From Bifidobacterium scaligerum (lineage in GTDB: Bacteria > Actinomycetota > Actinomycetes > Actinomycetales > Bifidobacteriaceae), in assembly GCF_002802865.1 (NCBI RefSeq), contig NZ_PGLQ01000001.1, forward strand, positions 310,001 to 374,000: DNA of 64,000 bases. Direction: 5' to 3'. Each line of letters starts with the position of its first letter. Within the stretch, counting starts at the first letter, position 1. This document shows positions 17,023 through 25,818 of this stretch, piece after piece. Position numbers and translations under genes: made by a program. The notes beneath the pieces were generated by a model. That model did not search any database and was not told the DNA's origin. It was given only the letters and a program-made list of their open reading frames with translations.

Positions 17023-17643
17023 ATGGAAGCGAACACCTCACCAAAACAGACGCGCCGCAGAGGCAAGGCTTTGGACGTAGCCATTCTGGAGGCCGCGTGG
17101 GAGCAGCTATCCGTGTGCAGCGCCGAAGAGTTCACCTTCGAAAACGTGGCCATCAGGGCGCACACCAGTAAGCCGGTACTGTACCGACGATGGCCGAATC
17201 GCACGGAATTGTTCGTGGCCGCCATGAAGCAGCATCGTGTCCATGCCGCCATCGAGCGGCCGAATACCGGCACGCTCAGGGGCGACGTCATCTCCATTCT
17301 CCGGCAGCTCAACAGCAAGCAGTCCGATGCGGTGATGGTGCTTGCCAAGTTCGGCGTCTACGCCAACTGGCTCGGCGTGAGCGCACATGAACTATACGAG
17401 CGCACGATGATTAGCGACCAGCCCAGCATCATGATGGCCATCGAAAACGCGCGGTCGCGTGGAGACGTCACTTGCGAACTACCGGAGTCTTTGCTGCGTA
17501 TGCCCGGAGAACTCGGACGTGCAATCATCCTGCGGGATATGCGCCCGCTATCCGAAGCGGACATTGTCGCCACGGTTGACGAGCTGTTTCTTCCGCTTGT
17601 CGACCATTACGAGCGCCAGGCGCGAGCCGCAGCCGACAAGTAA
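17023..17643 (+). CDS. TetR-family regulator of the divergent DHA2 exporter
   Basis: 206 residues from ATG 17023, which has GGAG 8 bases upstream; the frame continues to 16969. The HTH is LDVAILEAAWEQLSVCSAEE then FTFENVAIRAHTSKPVLYRR then WPNRTELF, an unusual long-helix TetR form with the YRRW motif seen in the TetR_C_16-like group. Its divergent placement suggests that it represses the exporter and itself. Confidence 0.88.
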   Translation: MEANTSPKQTRRRGKALDVAILEAAWEQLSVCSAEEFTFENVAIRAHTSKPVLYRRWPNRTELFVAAMKQHRVHAAIERPNTGTLRGDVISILRQLNSKQSDAVMVLAKFGVYANWLGVSAHELYERTMISDQPSIMMAIENARSRGDVTCELPESLLRMPGELGRAIILRDMRPLSEADIVATVDELFLPLVDHYERQARAAADK

Positions 17644-17793
17644 GTAATGTGTCGAACGCAGCAGCCGAAATGACGGAAAGCCCGCACGGGGCCTCCAACC
17701 CCTGTCATATACTCAAGACGGTTCGTTAGCGCGCACAAAACAGCGCAATGGCTATACAAGACTGTAAATAGCTAGGGGATAGGGAACCATCGC

Positions 17794-18957
17794 ATGAAGA
17801 AAAGCTTGCTATCGATCGCCGCAGGGGCGTTCGTACTCGGTGCGGCCGAATTCGTGATGATGGGCATTCTGCCGCAGACGGCAATCGCAATGAATGTCTC
17901 CATCCCAACCGCAGGCCACTTCATCTCCGCGTACGCCATCGGCGTGTGTGTAGGCGTCACCATGCTGGTGTTCGGTCGCAAGACCAGTCCAAAACATCTG
18001 GTGCTTCTCTTCATGGCACTTGCCTTGGTCGGCAACGCGTTGAGCGCTGCCGCGCCGAATGCCATCGTTCTTGTTGTCGCCCGATTCGTTGCGGGCCTAC
18101 CTCATGGAGCGTTCTTCGGCACAGGCACGGTGATCGCCAAAGCGCTCGCCGACAAGGGGCGTGAAGGCAAAGCGGTATCGGTGATGGTCACAGGCCAGAC
18201 CCTTGCCAATATGCTTGGTGTGCCGGCCGGCACGCTGCTTGCCGAATATCTCAACTGGCGGCTGGCCTTCATTATTCTGGCTCTTGGCGCAGGACTCACT
18301 ATCGTCCTGACCTTGGCTTGGATGCCGCTTATCGCAGCAGTGTCAGATGCCGGGCTCGCCGGTCAATTCCGATTCCTCGCCAAGCCCGGACCGTGGTTGG
18401 TACTTGGCGCTGTGTTCGTGGGTAACTCTGGTGTGTTCTGCTGGTGGAGCTATGTATCCCCATGGCTGCAGAAAACCGGTGGCTATGATTCACAGCTTGT
18501 TCCATTGCTGATGATGCTTGCCGGCTTTGGCATGGTGGTCGGCGGCCTTGCGGGCGGTCATCTTGCCGACCGTTGGCTGCACTCGGTGACTGCCGCAGTC
18601 GGCCAGACAATCTCCGCGGCGGGTCTGTTGATGGTGTTCTTGGTGCCCGGCAATCTGGCAACTTGCGCGCTGTTGACGTTCTGGATTGCGTTCGGCTTGT
18701 TCTTCATCAATGGGCCTCAAATGTTGTTGATGGCTGAAGCCGGCAAAGGCGGCGGCGAACTCATTGGCGGTGCAACAGTACAGATCGCTTTCAACGGCGG
18801 CAATGCAGTCGGTTCCTTGATCGGCGGCATGGCGTTGAACGCCAGCGGCATGAATTATCATGCCGTCGGTTTAGCCGGTCTTCCGTTTACATTGGCTGCG
18901 GTGGCGCTGCTTATCATATTCGCACTGCGTTTCGAAGGTCGTAGCCTTCAGCGCTAG
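17794..18957 (+). CDS. MFS transporter, AraJ/Bcr-like drug or sugar efflux
   Basis: 387 residues with 12 helices. The N-terminal LLSIAAGAFVLGAAEFVMMG then ILPQTAIAMNVS is the AraJ-family signature. The motif between helices 2 and 3 is VFGRKTSPKHLVLLFM, and helix 4-5 carries ARFVAGLPHGAFFGTGTVIA. This group exports arabinose-like sugars or chloramphenicol-like compounds. The substrate cannot be told from sequence. There is no ribosome binding site beyond AGGGGATAGGG, 11 bases upstream. It follows the TetR gene by 150 bases and probably has its own promoter. Confidence 0.9.
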   Translation: MKKSLLSIAAGAFVLGAAEFVMMGILPQTAIAMNVSIPTAGHFISAYAIGVCVGVTMLVFGRKTSPKHLVLLFMALALVGNALSAAAPNAIVLVVARFVAGLPHGAFFGTGTVIAKALADKGREGKAVSVMVTGQTLANMLGVPAGTLLAEYLNWRLAFIILALGAGLTIVLTLAWMPLIAAVSDAGLAGQFRFLAKPGPWLVLGAVFVGNSGVFCWWSYVSPWLQKTGGYDSQLVPLLMMLAGFGMVVGGLAGGHLADRWLHSVTAAVGQTISAAGLLMVFLVPGNLATCALLTFWIAFGLFFINGPQMLLMAEAGKGGGELIGGATVQIAFNGGNAVGSLIGGMALNASGMNYHAVGLAGLPFTLAAVALLIIFALRFEGRSLQR

Positions 18958-19016
18958 TTTGTTGAATGAGCTCGGGAGACAGCCTCATTACGTTCGAGTG
19001 AATTGCGGATTCAGGA

Positions 19017-19595
19017 TTATTGTTCGGATGCATTTACATAGTCGAGCGTTTGCATGAATTCGTTGACTACTTTTTCCAATCGTGGCTTGATGTCAAGGCT
19101 CTTATTGTGCTTGAGCCGGTAATACAGCAATTCGTAAAATCCACCCATGCTGACCACAACCTCCTCGAACGTTGCGTCCCGGGGTTCCTGCCCGATATAG
19201 GTGAACGCCCACCGCGCGTTGAAGGCGAGCACCTGTTCGGTGAGCTCGCGGCTTTTGAGTATGTCAAGCAGGAATTGACGCCATCCTTCGTCCTCTGTCA
19301 GTATGGAGAAGAAATGAGTACCAATGGACACGAGCTTTGCGGCGTCCGATGATGGGTTGCCGGTGCCGTGATTCGGTAGGCCGAGTTGCCTGATGGTCTC
19401 GCCAAGAAGACGGGTCATGGAATCGACAGCGAGCAACTCCTTCTTGGGCCAATGGTATTGCACCAATGCGCGGGTGATGCCGCAACGTTCGGCAAGAAGC
19501 GTGTAACTGGCATGCGTATAGCCGACCTCATGGAACAGTGAGAATGCGGTATTCGCGATGCCTGATCGCATCTCCTCGTTTCTTGGCCTGACCAT
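19017..19595 (-). CDS. TetR-family regulator, divergent from a membrane-protein pair
   Basis: 192 residues if translation starts at 19595, which has GAAGGGAG upstream. The frame continues to 19673. The HTH is IANTAFSLFHEVGYTHASYT then LLAERCGITRALVQYHWPKK. The C-terminal ligand domain contains KELLAVDSMTRLLGETIRQL. It is transcribed away from the two unknown seven-helix proteins, and an inverted repeat lies in the shared 244-base promoter region. Control of that pair is the simplest reading. Confidence 0.88.
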   Translation of the reverse strand: MVRPRNEEMRSGIANTAFSLFHEVGYTHASYTLLAERCGITRALVQYHWPKKELLAVDSMTRLLGETIRQLGLPNHGTGNPSSDAAKLVSIGTHFFSILTEDEGWRQFLLDILKSRELTEQVLAFNARWAFTYIGQEPRDATFEEVVVSMGGFYELLYYRLKHNKSLDIKPRLEKVVNEFMQTLDYVNASEQ

Positions 19596-19725
19596 GCCTG
19601 CGCTCCCTTCGCCAACTGAATGTGGTGGCCGATCCTGCTCCTGCTCGCGTTTCTCCGGGATATACCCGACCATACGCTCTGACTGTCCAGCTTATCGTTC
19701 GACTCGCTCAGCGTCAAAACTTGAC

Positions 19726-19768
19726 GCGTATAGGTTTAGGTTTTACTCTACACATATAGGCTATACGC
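19726..19768. promoter_or_regulatory. Inverted repeat, probable operator of the divergent TetR
   Basis: GCGTATAG (19726-19733) and CTATACGC (19761-19768) are perfect inverted arms 27 bases apart. The spacer holds further TATAGG-like half sites, so two bound dimers are conceivable. A TTGACG hexamer directly overlaps the left arm and may be the -35 box of the plus-strand operon. Confidence 0.6.
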
Positions 19769-19839
19769 ATATAGTCAATAGTGATGCGTCCTGCGATATA
19801 CATGCTGGCGACACAGTCAAGGAAGGAGACGGGAACCCG

Positions 19840-20568
19840 ATGTACACCATCGATCAGGTCATGCAGGTCATCTATGCGAATCCGATGTTCGCGGTGACCG
19901 CGTCATTCATCACCTATGGATTTGGATTCGTGCAATACGGAGCAAGCATGTTCATGCAGGTCAGGAACCGGCGTTGTCCGTTCTATTTCTGGATGCATTG
20001 CTGGTATTTCGGCCACGACATCACGTTCTCGCTGCTGTTCCACCAGTGGTTCGTGGAGATCGGTTATTGGCTGTTCGAGGTGCTATGCGTTGGTTGCATG
20101 TGCTTCGTGCTCATCGAGATCTTCTCGCTGTACCAGTCCGTGAGGAACGAGCGTCAGGAGATCTGGGGCGGGTATTACGCCGGTCGCGCCATTTCGGAAC
20201 GCTCGGCATGGATGCGAGGCATCGCCGGATATGCAATCGGTGCGTTGCTGTTCTGCTGTATCCGTCTGATCATCGGTGATGTGATGTGTCTGATCCTCAT
20301 GGCCTCCACCAATGCGATTCTTGCGCTTATGGTGCACTTCCGCTCCGAAGAATTCGGCATACGCGAGCCCGGAACCATATTGCTGGCATGGGCGACACTG
20401 CTTGGTACCGTCTTCACTTTCGCGCCTAAGGGCATCGGCTTCTTCGCCACGCTGATTGCGCCGTTGAATACGCCGGCTTATTACGCCATCGGCGTCCTAT
20501 GTGTCGCATGTTCCGTTCGCGCGGTGTGGCTCGCGCATACGTTGCCGACCGTGCGCCAGCGCCCGTAA
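19840..20568 (+). CDS. Unknown seven-helix membrane protein A
   Basis: 242 residues. I do not recognise the family. Seven hydrophobic stretches are visible, separated by short charged loops. Notable is CPFYFWMHCWYFGHDITFSL after the first loop: aromatic residues with His and Asp in the membrane. A Glu-bearing helix (YWLFEVLCVGCMCFVLIEIF) follows. The start is ATG 19840, with GGAGACGGG upstream; the frame is open much further but runs through the TetR operator. It is a paralogue of the next gene, with the same helix count and aligned P-x-Y-x-H-x-x-Y-F-x-x-D pattern. Transporter, receptor and membrane enzyme all remain possible. Confidence 0.8.
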   Translation: MYTIDQVMQVIYANPMFAVTASFITYGFGFVQYGASMFMQVRNRRCPFYFWMHCWYFGHDITFSLLFHQWFVEIGYWLFEVLCVGCMCFVLIEIFSLYQSVRNERQEIWGGYYAGRAISERSAWMRGIAGYAIGALLFCCIRLIIGDVMCLILMASTNAILALMVHFRSEEFGIREPGTILLAWATLLGTVFTFAPKGIGFFATLIAPLNTPAYYAIGVLCVACSVRAVWLAHTLPTVRQRP

Positions 20569-20622
20569 AGAGACAGACTTAGCAGAATAACGATCCCAGA
20601 AACAACCAACAAGGAGGTTGTC

Positions 20623-21432
20623 ATGCTTGATTTTCTCAACCATTGGTTCGCCCGTTATCCGGATACATATACCATTGGCCAGTTCGTCTATTCCTTTAGT
20701 CCATCCAATCCCAGGTTTGCGTTGACTGTCGCGGTCGCGGCAGTCACCTTCGCTATCGGATTCTTGGAATACATCTGGAGCTTCCGGCTGGTCCGGGCCG
20801 AACGAAGCGCGCCCTATCCGCTGTACATGCATGCCTATTATTTCGCCATCGATTTTATGGGGTTTATCGTCTTCGCCTTGGCGGCGGTCAGAACCAACGG
20901 ATTCTGGCTGTTCGTCGCCGCTTCGATCGCTGAAGTGGTGTGGGTGTGCTTTGAGGTGTACAACCTCGTCAAATGCGTCACCGTGGAACGTGAAGATATC
21001 TTCGGGCACCTCTATCCGGATGGCGTGCCGGTCAAAGCCGCAGTAGGACGTATCATCGGAGCCATTCTCATCACTTGGACATGTGTGAACCTGTTCCGTG
21101 TTTTCCTGAATGATCCATGCATGTTCAAGTGGTACATCTTCACCAACATTGTCATGGCCATTGGTCCTGGACTCTATTGGGAAAAGCGTGCCACCCGCAT
21201 TGGCGCCAGTTGGACCCTCGCTTGGATCATCCTTGTCGGTACCGTGAATTCGTTCCTTCCTGCCAACATGTGGGCTTTGGCTTCTCCGTACTTTACGTTT
21301 GCCAACAATCCGTGGTTCTATCTGGCCGGAATCGTCGCCATCGGTTTCGCCGTCCGCAATCTGCTGGTACTCAGGCGACTTCCCGCCAAACCGGTCATCT
21401 GCGAGGCGACGGGACGTAAGACGATTCTCTGA
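20623..21432 (+). CDS. Unknown seven-helix membrane protein B
   Basis: 269 residues, a paralogue of the preceding gene 54 bases upstream. ATG 20623 has AAGGAGG 6 bases before it, a near-ideal site. Seven helices are again visible. APYPLYMHAYYFAIDFMGFI aligns with the same region of protein A. The helix 1 end FLEYIWSFRLVRAER and helix 3 AEVVWVCFEVYN carry conserved acidic residues. The C-terminus is a short basic tail. Two unequal paralogues in one operon suggest a heterodimer. No enzyme motif or known transporter motif is seen. Confidence 0.8.
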   Translation: MLDFLNHWFARYPDTYTIGQFVYSFSPSNPRFALTVAVAAVTFAIGFLEYIWSFRLVRAERSAPYPLYMHAYYFAIDFMGFIVFALAAVRTNGFWLFVAASIAEVVWVCFEVYNLVKCVTVEREDIFGHLYPDGVPVKAAVGRIIGAILITWTCVNLFRVFLNDPCMFKWYIFTNIVMAIGPGLYWEKRATRIGASWTLAWIILVGTVNSFLPANMWALASPYFTFANNPWFYLAGIVAIGFAVRNLLVLRRLPAKPVICEATGRKTIL

Positions 21433-21484
21433 TCATTCGGCGCTGGTGACCATTGCGGATCGCATTGGTGTTGAGTACTGACCA

Positions 21485-21745
21485 TCATGCGTCGAAGCTG
21501 ATGGTCAGCGTCCGGCCCATGCCATGGGCCAGTGCCTCCAGCGTTTTGAACGATGGATTGATATGCGCCTGCTCGATGCGCTGAATGGTGATACGCGAGA
21601 CGCCGGTGGCATCGGCCAACTGCTGCTGGGTCATGCCGCATTCCTTGCGCGCCTTGAGCAGCGCCGCGCCTACCTCGGGGTAAATACGCTCCTTGCTGGG
21701 CTTGTTCGCCTGTGGGCTAATGTACGGTGTCGTTGTGTTCGTCAT
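21485..21745 (-). CDS. XRE-family helix-turn-helix regulator
   Basis: 86 residues. The HTH is VGAALLKARKECGMTQQQLA then DATGVSRITIQRIEQAHINP then SFKTLEALAHGMG. It ends with TLTISFDA, as in HigA/HipB-like antitoxins. An N-terminal 25-residue tail precedes the HTH. The frame is open to 22000, but ATG 21745 has AGGA at the right distance. No toxin gene is adjacent, so a plain regulator is as likely as an antitoxin. Confidence 0.85.
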   Translation of the reverse strand: MTNTTTPYISPQANKPSKERIYPEVGAALLKARKECGMTQQQLADATGVSRITIQRIEQAHINPSFKTLEALAHGMGRTLTISFDA

Positions 21746-22069
21746 GGCAACAATCCTCGCTTGTGGAATATCAATAGCGTCGTTGCGTGCAATTGCCGAA
21801 TCGATGATTCGTGGCAATGAGCAACGGGCTTGCGTGAAACCCGTCGTATGCAGTGCATGCCTTGTTTCTACCACGATAGCGCATATTCGTAGGATGCCTA
21901 TCGGGTGAGGAGGGCAGAAGCGACAGACAAACGTATGAGGATGGATGATCGCGCGGAACGACTGCATGACTTGATTGTGCGGGGAATGCGATGATGGCAC
22001 GCGAACGGCCTAGTTTTCCAGCATGATAGGGAAGAATAAAGCGACAATCGCACCATAAGGGGAGGAAAT
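21746..22069. other. Intergenic region between XRE gene and small membrane protein
   Basis: A 324-base divergent region. No gene is recognised and no clear hairpin is seen. It should hold the promoters of both flanking genes. Confidence 0.5.
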
Positions 22070-22375
22070 ATGACGGATATCGACCTGACCAATATTGATT
22101 TGTCGAATCTTGATTTGTCGGCATTGGATCGAGTGGCTGTATGGTATGGGAACCTGCCGGATGTCGCTCAAAAGGCGTTGAGCATCGTCATCGGTGCTGT
22201 TGTGGCATACGTCGTCTTTAAAATCGTAGCCAAAATCATCAAGGGGATCATCATATCCGCCATTGCCGCGATACTGGCGTTCCTGTTGGCCACTGTGCCG
22301 GGCAACATGATTCTTTCGAACGCTTACGACCGCGTGGAACAGCAAGTCACCGCCAGTCTCTCCCAAGCGCAGTGA
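22070..22375 (+). CDS. Small membrane protein with an N-terminal repeat
   Basis: 101 residues, not recognised. It begins with three tandem D-L/I-x-N/A-I/L repeats (TDIDLTNIDLSNLDLSALDR), pentapeptide-like. A short amphipathic stretch and one or two membrane helices follow (LSIVIGAVVAYVVFKIVAKI then IKGIIISAIAAILAFLLATV). The C-terminus is polar. The ribosome binding site GGGGAGG lies 6 bases before the ATG, so expression is likely. Confidence 0.75.
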   Translation: MTDIDLTNIDLSNLDLSALDRVAVWYGNLPDVAQKALSIVIGAVVAYVVFKIVAKIIKGIIISAIAAILAFLLATVPGNMILSNAYDRVEQQVTASLSQAQ

Positions 22376-22415
22376 AAATAACCTCTGTTCTCGATTTTTC
22401 CTTATTCAATACGAT

Positions 22416-23081
22416 TCAATACGGCAATTGAGATGGTTCTTTGCCGTTGAACATGGAAGATGTGTCTGCATGCTTCTGTGTTGTAGAACTAGGCGAAGCA
22501 TTCGGCTTGACGGGTCCCTTTGTGCCTTGGACTCCAGAGGTTCTATTGCTGCCGGGATTATTGGCTTTCTGGATCAACAAGGCTATAGGTAGTACGGCTG
22601 TGAAGCAGGTGCACATAACCATCAGGATGGCGCATAATGCAAGAGCGGAATTATCGCCCTTGACCACATAACGGCTTGGATTTGCCGGATCATACAATAT
22701 CGCAACAGCCTGCCCGACCTCATATCGTGGCGGAGACGATGCTATCGAAAACTTTTGCTCATACGTCTGTCCATCGGCGCTGTAGCGGAACACAGGCGTC
22801 CACGTATCCGAGGAATCCTCATCGGACTCGTCGGCAGGATTGAACACCAGCTGCGTGACAATCCCATCAGTCAATTCCGTGCAATCCGCGCGAAGCCGCA
22901 CCTCATCGACCAGAAATATGATATTGACCACCAGCATGATCGCGCCTATTGCGCTGAAGAGGCCGCAGATAACAGCCCATGACCATTCGTTTTTGGAGCC
23001 TCGAACATTATTGCGGGCATGAGCATCATGATGGCTGGTGGTACTGGCTGATGCGTAGGTGCCATGATTATCCGGTGCCAT
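22416..23081 (-). CDS. DUF3592-domain membrane protein
   Basis: 221 residues. A His- and polar-rich N-terminal tail is followed by a helix (AVICGLFSAIGAIMLVVNII). The central soluble domain is of DUF3592 type (TPVFRYSADGQTYEQKFSIA, VGQAVAILYDPANPSRYVVK). A second helix (LALCAILMVMCTCFTAVLPI) and a basic, Ser/Pro-rich tail follow. Topology: two helices flanking an outside domain. Function is unknown for the family. Confidence 0.82.
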   Translation of the reverse strand: MAPDNHGTYASASTTSHHDAHARNNVRGSKNEWSWAVICGLFSAIGAIMLVVNIIFLVDEVRLRADCTELTDGIVTQLVFNPADESDEDSSDTWTPVFRYSADGQTYEQKFSIASSPPRYEVGQAVAILYDPANPSRYVVKGDNSALALCAILMVMCTCFTAVLPIALLIQKANNPGSNRTSGVQGTKGPVKPNASPSSTTQKHADTSSMFNGKEPSQLPY

Positions 23082-23233
23082 GATTCCTGCTCTCTATGAG
23101 CGCCTGTGATGAACCGCAAACAAGGCGACGGTGACATTGTGAAAACCATTCCATTCAAGCGTATCAGTCATGTCCACCGCGCTCGCCGGAAGCCGGGTAT
23201 GTTCTGATTCCTGAAGATGGCATAATCGGGCAT

Positions 23234-23719
23234 ATGCGTATTGTGATTCAACGGGTAAGCCACGCCAGCGTGGACGTCGTCAATGAGCTGGGAACCCTTG
23301 ACCCTACATTCGAGCCGCAACAGATTGGCCCTGGCTACATGATTCTGGTCGGCGTCTCGGATGCGGACGGAGAAGCCGAAGTGGCATGGCTCGCCCATAA
23401 GGTACTGAACCTGCGTGTCTTCGAGGACGAACAGGGCAAGATGAATCGTTCGATTCAAGATATCGGCGGTGAGATCCTTTCGATTTCACAGTTTACGTTG
23501 TACGCCGATGTACATAAAGGCAATCGCCCCAGCTTTATCAAAGCCGGAAAACCCGAGCACGCGGATATCACGTGGATCAAATTCAATGAAGCCCTCAGAT
23601 CTGGGGGAGTGCCGGTTCGAGAAGGTCGCTTCGGCGCTCATATGCGAGTGGGCTTGGTCAACGATGGTCCAGTGACCATCATCGTTGATACTGAAACCGA
23701 TATGCCGCATAAAAGCTAA
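23234..23719 (+). CDS. dtd: D-aminoacyl-tRNA deacylase
   Basis: 161 residues. It hydrolyses D-aminoacyl-tRNA (and Gly-tRNA-Ala), a proofreading step in translation. The start MRIVIQRVSHASVDV is canonical. The catalytic motif is ISQFTLYADVHKGNRPSF (residues about 85-102), and the Gly-cisPro-like motif is replaced by VNDGPVTIIVDTETD near the C-terminus. The insert NELGTLDPTFEPQQIGPG is slightly longer than in E. coli. Confidence 0.96.
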   Translation: MRIVIQRVSHASVDVVNELGTLDPTFEPQQIGPGYMILVGVSDADGEAEVAWLAHKVLNLRVFEDEQGKMNRSIQDIGGEILSISQFTLYADVHKGNRPSFIKAGKPEHADITWIKFNEALRSGGVPVREGRFGAHMRVGLVNDGPVTIIVDTETDMPHKS

Positions 23720-23783
23720 GTTGGCTGATAGATTTCAGACTTTGATGTGCTCTGTGCAACAACGTTCGTTTTACACGGAAGTC

Positions 23784-23862
23784 GGGGCTGGAATATGTGA
23801 TGCTGAACACGCTCAAGGCCGTTTGACCAAGTTTACAGTCCGGCATCACATATTCCAGCCCC
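23784..23862. repeat. Hairpin element, short form
   Basis: Perfect 20-base inverted arms (GGGGCTGGAATATGTGATGC and its complement) enclose a 39-base loop containing ACACGCTCAAGGCCGTTTG. The loop core and part of the left arm match the larger element at 44997-45122. It sits between dtd and the convergent exonuclease gene. Confidence 0.85.
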
Positions 23863-23888
23863 AACGTTAATGGCGGCGGCGGGTTTTC

Positions 23889-25499
23889 TCAGTCGTATAT
23901 CGGCATGCGGCGTTCATGACGCACGAAATGACGCTTCTTGGTGATGCGCTTGCCGCCCACGCCGGCCTTGCCCTCGGGGCCCCAGGGGCCGCGCGCCTCA
24001 GCCTTGAGCTGCGTCAGATGATGCTTCATGGCGAGCAGCATGATGTGCGTATCTTCCAAACCCAAGTGGCGTTCGGCATCGTCCTCGCGCAGCGCGCCCT
24101 GCCGCTTGGCGTAAGCGTCGAGAGTATTGTCGCCATCTGGATGGCCTTCGCATGGAATCGAGCCCTCATCCCACAGGCGACTCATGGGCAGGGTATCGAT
24201 GATGGTCACGTGGCCATTGCGATATGCTTCCGCATACCCGGCGACGTTGAGCATGAAGAAACTGTGCTCGAATGTAGCCATATGTGCCACGAACGGCTGT
24301 GAAGTCAGACGTTTCAGCAGATCGGCCTGAGCCTGAGCATCCTCATCGAACAGCGGGTATTCGTCGCCGACTCGCTGGCTCACATCAATGCCGGTCAGCT
24401 GGATGATGAACGGATTGCCATGACGCGCCGCTTCCGGAGTTACTCCGAACGAGAAACGATGCTGATCGTAAGCGTCGCCGTCCTGATAGTAATCCTTGTC
24501 GTAGCTGTAGCCGGCAGGTGCGTCGGCGGGACGCGGCGATTTCATATTCATGTATTCGAAGCCCACATCGATGATGTAGGTACGGTAGGGTTCGGTGCCG
24601 TTGGTCTCCAAGTCGATGCCCATGACCTTGTCCACGTCGCGGCCTGGCAAAAACACCGCGCGCCAGTATTCTTTGGCTTCCACGCTCTGCCGTGATGCCA
24701 CATGCTGAGCGGCGGCATGGCGGAATCGTGCGAAAGTCGGCTCCGAGACTGCGGTTTCATCCACGGCAACCTGTTCGGTACCAGGCACTGCGGGATTGTC
24801 GTCATTGATTACCGGCTGTCCTTCAACCAGATAATCCGGGCTGCCGGCATCCGAACTGGAGTCTGCCGGCGCGGATTCGTCAGGGCCGGCTTCCACGGAC
24901 CCGTACTTCACCTCATCGGCGTCAAACAAAGTCATCTGACGGTGGTGACGTGCGGCATCACGAGCCGCACGATCAGCTTTGCGTTGTTCGGCACGGGCGT
25001 TGACGATTTCCGCGGTGCGATCCTGAATGTCATCCACGACAACGCCGTCCTTGGCGGCGGTCAGCACCGGTACGGTTACCCGTTGGCGATCCTCGTCGGT
25101 GATGGTCCATAGGCCTTCCGCCACGCCGCGATCGCGAAGCAGTACGATCTGATCATGTAAACGTCGATTGGCGTACGCCAGTGCGCGTGGCAATTCATAG
25201 GTCTTGATGTGCCGGTCGAAGTCACGCATGAACACCATGCTCATCTTCGCTATGATCGCTTCCAAACGGTCGCGAATCGCAAGATCCGCCTTCAGCAGGT
25301 CATGTACGCTTGAATCGGCTCCCGGCTCAAGATCTTCCGGCTTCGCTACGCCGATGCCATGTTCCAGATCGAGCGAACGCACCCAATCCCAATCAATATC
25401 GTTGTTATCTGCATCCTTCAACATGATGTACGACCACTGGCTGATGCTTTCCTTGGCGGAAGTGAGCCACGAACGGTCGATATTTGAATTATTCCCCAT
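23889..25499 (-). CDS. DEDD-type 3'-5' exonuclease domain protein
   Basis: 536 residues. The C-terminal half is a DnaQ-like RNase H fold: ExoI motif MGIDLETNGTEPYRTYIIDV, ExoII FVAHMATFEHSFFMLNVAGY (Glu where Asp is usual), ExoIII LGLEDTHIMLLAMKHHL with the DEDDh His. The N-terminal half is a helical region (DLLKADLAIRDRLEAIIAKM), then a charged linker (AEQRKADRAARDAARHHRQM) and an acidic low-complexity linker. The C-terminal tail is Lys/Arg/His-rich (GGKRITKKRHFVRHERRMP). The N-terminal half is not recognised. A nucleic-acid exonuclease, of DNA or RNA substrate, is inferred. Confidence 0.8.
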   Translation of the reverse strand: MGNNSNIDRSWLTSAKESISQWSYIMLKDADNNDIDWDWVRSLDLEHGIGVAKPEDLEPGADSSVHDLLKADLAIRDRLEAIIAKMSMVFMRDFDRHIKTYELPRALAYANRRLHDQIVLLRDRGVAEGLWTITDEDRQRVTVPVLTAAKDGVVVDDIQDRTAEIVNARAEQRKADRAARDAARHHRQMTLFDADEVKYGSVEAGPDESAPADSSSDAGSPDYLVEGQPVINDDNPAVPGTEQVAVDETAVSEPTFARFRHAAAQHVASRQSVEAKEYWRAVFLPGRDVDKVMGIDLETNGTEPYRTYIIDVGFEYMNMKSPRPADAPAGYSYDKDYYQDGDAYDQHRFSFGVTPEAARHGNPFIIQLTGIDVSQRVGDEYPLFDEDAQAQADLLKRLTSQPFVAHMATFEHSFFMLNVAGYAEAYRNGHVTIIDTLPMSRLWDEGSIPCEGHPDGDNTLDAYAKRQGALREDDAERHLGLEDTHIMLLAMKHHLTQLKAEARGPWGPEGKAGVGGKRITKKRHFVRHERRMPIYD

Positions 25500-25818
25500 A
25501 CTTCTCCATCGTAGTGCGTTTCGGTTTCATTCCAGACCGTGAGCTCGGAACGATTGCCGAGCCGAGGCTGAACTGCCGGTGAATTCTTCGCTTCGGCTGA
25601 GGGCGGAACCATGTGGAGCCCGCGCGTTTCGGATATGGTGGAGGGCATCGAGTCCGGGCTGGTCCATGCGTGACCCGGCCCCGCAAGTGGTGCTCGGCCG
25701 TGCGTGGAGTGAGGCTCGCATATGAAAGAGTGAAAGCCATGTGGGCCCGACTTCGTGGCGTCGAGTGCCGGGATTGCCGCAACGGTAACAAAGAGGTAAA
25801 AAGAAATGAGGAATCGAC
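25500..25818. other. Divergent intergenic region
   Basis: 319 bases between the exonuclease gene and the phosphatase gene. Several short frames are present, but none has a ribosome binding site or a recognisable product. Promoters of both genes must lie here. Confidence 0.5.

Noticed and set aside
21485-21745. XRE gene as an antitoxin of a toxin-antitoxin pair
   Set aside because: No toxin-like gene is adjacent on either side, so only a regulator is called.
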